Position numbers and translations under genes: made by a program. The notes beneath the pieces are model-generated. The model was given only the letters and a program-made list of their open reading frames with translations. It did no database searches and was not told where the DNA came from. Shown piece by piece: positions 58,405 to 62,507 of a DNA stretch of 62,507 nucleotides (positions are counted from its first letter, which is position 1; each line of letters opens with the position of its first letter). The stretch covers positions 213,663-276,169 of the forward strand of contig JH154641.1 of assembly GCA_000226015.1 (NCBI GenBank), written 5' to 3'. Source of the stretch: Mnemiopsis leidyi (Eukaryota; Ctenophora; Tentaculata; Lobata; Bolinopsidae).

Positions 58405-59643
58405 CTAACACATATGCTCGTGTCTGCAGACTCCATCAGGACATTTGATGGTACCACTGGGACATCCTCCACCGCTACAGTTGCCGCAAGTTTTCTGGCA
58501 GTAGTCCTCCACAATCCAGTCGTATTGACACCATGATTCGTAGCACGGACTGTATGAGTCTACACATGTGGGGTCCGGGTCGGGAGTTGAGTCATCGTCA
58601 GCTTCAGCTTTGTAGTCAGTTGCTGCATCGCTATCACCGGAATCAGCTTGGCCGGTTGCCTCAAGTCGAGGATAACTACTGTACTCCCAGAGGTGACAGT
58701 TGTGGTGCTTCCTAGCGAACTTCACAAAACCGTGGTTTCCCCAAGAACTCCCCCAGGAGTTCTTCACCAGGACAAATTCAGGAGTGTATCCCACAGCAGT
58801 TACTGCGTGGTTGGGCCACCCGGTGCAAGTGGTATCCTTAAAAATCCCGGAGGAGTAGCCCTGGAATCTGTTGGTCACTTCAAAGGCCACGGAGAGGGCA
58901 CCCTCTGCGAGAGCGTTAATGTTGGCTTCCTCAGAACTTTCCACTTCCACAAATCCTCTGATTTTAGCGGAAATCATGGCATCTGGCTTGCTGGACCCCT
59001 GGCAGGAGCCATCAGTTTGTGTGTATTCGTAGTCAGCAGTCTTGGCTAGTCTTCCACCGTTGTTTGCTGAGTAAGTGTAGCAGTCATCAGGCCATCCGCC
59101 ATTGCAGCCGTTTCTGGATCCCTCGTAGACACAGTCAAGATATTCCTGTTCGGAGAAGCTCCTCAGAACTCCGGCGATGTTGGCGTACCTTGTCTCCAGC
59201 CCACCTACTGCTCCATATGTCCAGCAGGACCCGCAACTTCCCTGGTTTTTCACTTTTGTAACCTTACCATCCTCTGTCCAAAGTTTACTATCTGGTCGGG
59301 AGGAAGAAACGCTCCTAAGGGCAGGTTTGGGGTGTCTGTCGTGGCCGGAGACGTTGAGACCTCTGTAGGACATCTGTTCCGACTCTGTTAGAGTGGTAAA
59401 GAAGTTCAGTTCAAACACAGCAGTTTCACCATCGACGGAGTTTTCGTCAGCGACAAACTCGGCGTTCTTTCTGAAGATTCGGAACCTCATTCTGTCCTCA
59501 CTGGGGCTAAAGGCGATATGTTGAGCTGACTTAAAGTCAGAGTAGAGTTTCATCGTCTTCTCAGGGGACCTCAGCACAGACTTTAGCTGGGATTCTTTCG
59601 CCAGTGTAGCGCCAGCTAGGGCCAGGAGAAGGAAAATCTTCAT
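58405..59643 (-). CDS. secreted papain-family (C1A) cysteine protease with C-terminal ShK-like domain, 412 aa, intronless
   Basis: A single open exon. Residues 1-15 are a signal peptide (MKIFLLLALAGATLA). Residues about 33-95 are an I29-type inhibitor propeptide (ERFNIN-like RMRFRIFRKNAEF). The mature protease begins near 117. All catalytic residues are present: oxyanion Q134, nucleophile C140 (NQGSCGSCW), H279 (NHAVTAVGY) and N295 (KNSWG). A disulfide-type GCNGG motif lies at 179-183. After an acidic linker (about 333-357) come an ShKT-like six-Cys unit (C360 to C389) and a short Cys-rich tail (394-412). Plain cathepsin L is about 330 aa, so the tail is an addition. Likely role: digestive or lysosomal proteolysis, or a venom/secretory protease; the sequence does not decide. 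Codons are C/G-ending-biased like the FYY oxygenase. No frame defect. Confidence 0.95.
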   Translation of the reverse strand: MKIFLLLALAGATLAKESQLKSVLRSPEKTMKLYSDFKSAQHIAFSPSEDRMRFRIFRKNAEFVADENSVDGETAVFELNFFTTLTESEQMSYRGLNVSGHDRHPKPALRSVSSSRPDSKLWTEDGKVTKVKNQGSCGSCWTYGAVGGLETRYANIAGVLRSFSEQEYLDCVYEGSRNGCNGGWPDDCYTYSANNGGRLAKTADYEYTQTDGSCQGSSKPDAMISAKIRGFVEVESSEEANINALAEGALSVAFEVTNRFQGYSSGIFKDTTCTGWPNHAVTAVGYTPEFVLVKNSWGSSWGNHGFVKFARKHHNCHLWEYSSYPRLEATGQADSGDSDAATDYKAEADDDSTPDPDPTCVDSYSPCYESWCQYDWIVEDYCQKTCGNCSGGGCPSGTIKCPDGVCRHEHMC

Positions 59644-59711
59644 GTCTTTAGGAGTGGTAAGCTTTAGAAGGTTGTTGTAAAACTGTGATACTGATCTCGT
59701 GAAAGTTGGGG

Positions 59712-59719
59712 CTTATAAA
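59712..59719 (-). promoter_or_regulatory. TATA box of the C1 protease gene
   Basis: TTTATAAG on the minus strand, about 70 bp upstream of the ATG, in a GC-richer patch. This predicts a start near 59685 and a 5' UTR of about 40-45 nt. Confidence 0.65.
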
Positions 59720-59724
59720 CTATA

Positions 59725-62300
59725 TTCTCATCTCCAGGTGTGGGGGGCTCTTACCAAACTTTCCTTTGTAAACCGTCACACAATGAGCTTGTTAAGTTAT
59801 TAGCGAGGATTACTCAAGATTGCCCTTTTTTGCTCTTTTGTTTGTCTTTTTGTAGTCCAACTGGCGGTTGAAAAGTCCGTCAGATTTTCTACCGTAAGAA
59901 GTTGCATTTTCTTGCAAGTCTGTGAGTAGGTAGGAGTTTCTGTTAAAGCCACTTCAAGTCATTGCTCTGCTCTATTGTTTCTAGGTACTGGATTCCTTTT
60001 ACAAAATGCTCCTCAGCTGACGCTTCGCCTTTGATTGTAAATTCAATAACATCTTGCTAACTTTATTTGCGCCTATAAATATACAAAAGGTGCAAGTAAA
60101 AACTGTGTAAAACAGGAATCACTTACAACCAGACTCCGGAGTAATTTTTCAAAAATGCAGTGATTTTTGGTCAGATTTATGGTCTTCAGTAGAGCGTATT
60201 TGCCACAATTACTCTATTAGCCTGATTTTGGCAAACGTTCACAAGTAAAGGTGTCTTAGCAGCTGTATACGAGCCCACATAATAAGCACTAGCTGGGACC
60301 CGTCCTCTTTATCATACAGTTACGATACATTTTTACACAGGTAGATTTTTTTGGCACCTTTTTCAAAAGAATCCCAAGGCATCACAGTATAATTCAAACT
60401 CTTACAGTTGAATTTTTCATGACTTACAATAAGTTGAATCAGCAAATTTGGTCATCTAAAAACATGTACCTTTTTTAGTGATTTTTATTTAGTGATTTTT
60501 AGAGGATAGCCCGATAGCTGCCCGAGAATGAGAATTCAGAATCAAATATGGCATGAATTTATGGCTATACTTAACAAAGTCATCAAGGCTGCTAAACTCT
60601 AATTTCTTAGACGTGTTTTAAACTGAACACTGTCCATGGCCCTAGTTGTGCAATTCATTTGAAAACCTCAAAGAAAATCGCGAATTCGGGTTTCGAAAAA
60701 ACTCGGTAAAAATTCGGCATTGTTGTTAATGACCTAACCTCTCTAACGAAATTGGACATTTTCCTGTAGCAGGAAAATAAGCAGGGTTTTCACGACTCGA
60801 TAAATTTGAGCATAAGGTATAAAGTGATTTATTTACCACAAAAGACATATTATTTTCGGCAAGTTTCTTCATGGAATCTGGATTCATCATGTTCTCTCTC
60901 GATGACAGATCAAAGTTGTCGCACTGTCACAGTATGCTACCTGAAAATAAATTTAGGATGTAAGTGTGTAATCTTACATGTAATTGTCACAAGTAGCTCA
61001 GTAAATCGAATTTGTTCAATTGGGGCTGATGTGAGCACTATCTTCCACAGGCGCATTTAATAAAAGACTTATTTAATGAAAAACTTATTTTTATAATAGG
61101 TTTTAAGCTCCGCCTTGTTAGAATGGTATGTTTCAAATGTAGCCCTTACATCGGGCAGGATTTTTGTTTTAGGAGCGGCCAAGTTGGTGTATCTCGTTGC
61201 TAGCACATATTCCCACTACCTTCCCTATACTGCATGAATCATAGCTTATGTTAAACGTACTTGTTAATTGCTAAATAAATATTTAGAAGTACAACAAGTC
61301 CTTAAAATACAGTACGATACAGTACAATACAGTACATCATAAACTAAGACTCACACTTTCTTTAATCGTATTTTCTTGATTTAACGCGATAACATCAACA
61401 GCTGAAGGTTCTTAAAATTCCTAAAATGAACAAAAAAATTAATAAAATCGAGCCAAGCAAACTTGTGACCCTCCCCAAGAATTGCAAATATCAGGTCAAA
61501 AATTCAAACTCTACTTTAATAGGACAATTGACTACACTTAAACCAATCACACAAAAGGAAAGAGCTGTGGCTGCTATAGTGCTATATGGTCCCTTCTCGA
61601 GATTGCATGCTAAAGCGTGCATTCATTTACGATTCACGGGATCCGAAGCAAATATGTGTACTAACATTGCGAGGATCAAACGCTAGTGTAGCATGCTGAT
61701 CTGCAGCCCGCTTTTTGGATCGCGCTCTAACGGGCACGTGACCGCTTGATTGTTAGGAACTGGTCACGTGATGTTTCGAGTCGCCCTGTTGGTAAAGTGA
61801 ATATACAATTTTGTACAGAAGCAAGAATTACGGTCGCAAGTTCGAATTGGTAAGTTCGAAATATCCCGGATCGCATCTAACTATTTCACCTTAAAATTAT
61901 TTCACAACTTATTCTGTTTTCCATCTTATCGATACACTTTCTTGTACTTTAGTACAAGTAAATTCAATTTGCAATTTGCAATCGTAATTCATTTTGTATT
62001 TGCTAGAAGTACAAGCAAGAACTGCGTGGACGGTACATAGATGCAATTAAATCCAATATTGATTTTAGTGCTGGCGGTTCGTTTGCGTCCCTCATACGTC
62101 GGGTCGTTGTGACTAGCAACGCGCACAACAATAAACGGCTAAACAAAGTATGATTCAATGAGGTGCCTCCGACCTCCCTTTTCTTTTGCTCTTTTCCTCA
62201 CTTTTATACACACAGACTGTGTGTGAACTGTGTGACACAGTTCACACACTCTTCTTCTTTCACTCGCTAACACCCACACATACACAAACACACACGCACG
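59725..62300. other. intergenic, no gene seen
   Basis: AT-rich. Contains two CACGTG E-box-like sites (61735-61740 and 61765-61770), a short ACAGTACGAT/ACAGTACAAT repeat at 61310-61335 and a TGTGTGAACTGTGTGACACAGTTCACACA palindrome near 62219-62247. ORFs at 60806 and 61426 have no support. Confidence 0.5.
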
Positions 62301-62302
62301 CA

Positions 62303-62477
<175 letters not shown>

Positions 62478-62507
62478 NCTACACGACACGACACACACTC
62501 ACACACA

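Overview
The window is animal nuclear DNA: AT-rich, with intron-dense genes (GT-AG introns, phases checked by hand), microsatellites, degenerate retroelements and one assembly gap (10 N inside a TC repeat). The best clue to the organism is a secreted isopenicillin-N-synthase-like (IPNS-like) oxygenase whose protein ends in Phe-Tyr-Tyr. Such 'FYY' IPNS homologs are known from luminous ctenophores and have been proposed to act in coelenterazine (luciferin) biosynthesis. I therefore read the source as a luminous ctenophore, possibly Mnemiopsis-like; the species is an inference.

Layout. 1-10.7 kb: no gene I can name; a tandemly duplicated acidic coding-like segment at the very start, a few candidate orphan exons and a perfect 31-bp hairpin. 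10.79-39.55 kb, plus strand: a complete Munc13-4/UNC13D-like gene whose 23 coding exons join in frame to 1109 codons (C2A, MUN, C2B). In its introns lie the FYY oxygenase gene (16.40-18.58 kb, minus strand, six coding exons, 359 aa, TATA box) and, in a 13.4-kb intron, two same-strand low-complexity ORFs plus an orphan exon. 39.6-44.1 kb: repeat-rich DNA with the gap, a CpG-rich repetitive unit, a dead LINE fragment and a pogo-like terminus. 44.15-50.25 kb, plus: a multi-exon coiled-coil protein with a duplicated exon pair, 3' end unresolved. 51.67-57.21 kb, minus: an ankyrin-repeat plus multi-pass membrane protein resembling the XK-related scramblase family. 57.4-58.0 kb: a candidate Mutator-like MITE. 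58.40-59.64 kb, minus: an intronless secreted papain-family protease with a C-terminal ShK-like domain. 59.7-62.5 kb: intergenic, ending in a long CA repeat.

How the genes relate. Eukaryotic neighbours need not share function. The physical nesting of the oxygenase in the exocytosis gene, antisense to it, is the notable relation. The oxygenase and the protease share a signal peptide, a good TATA box and codon choice biased to C/G-ending codons, which suggests strongly expressed secretory-pathway genes. The long membrane protein and the coiled-coil protein use ordinary AT-rich codons.
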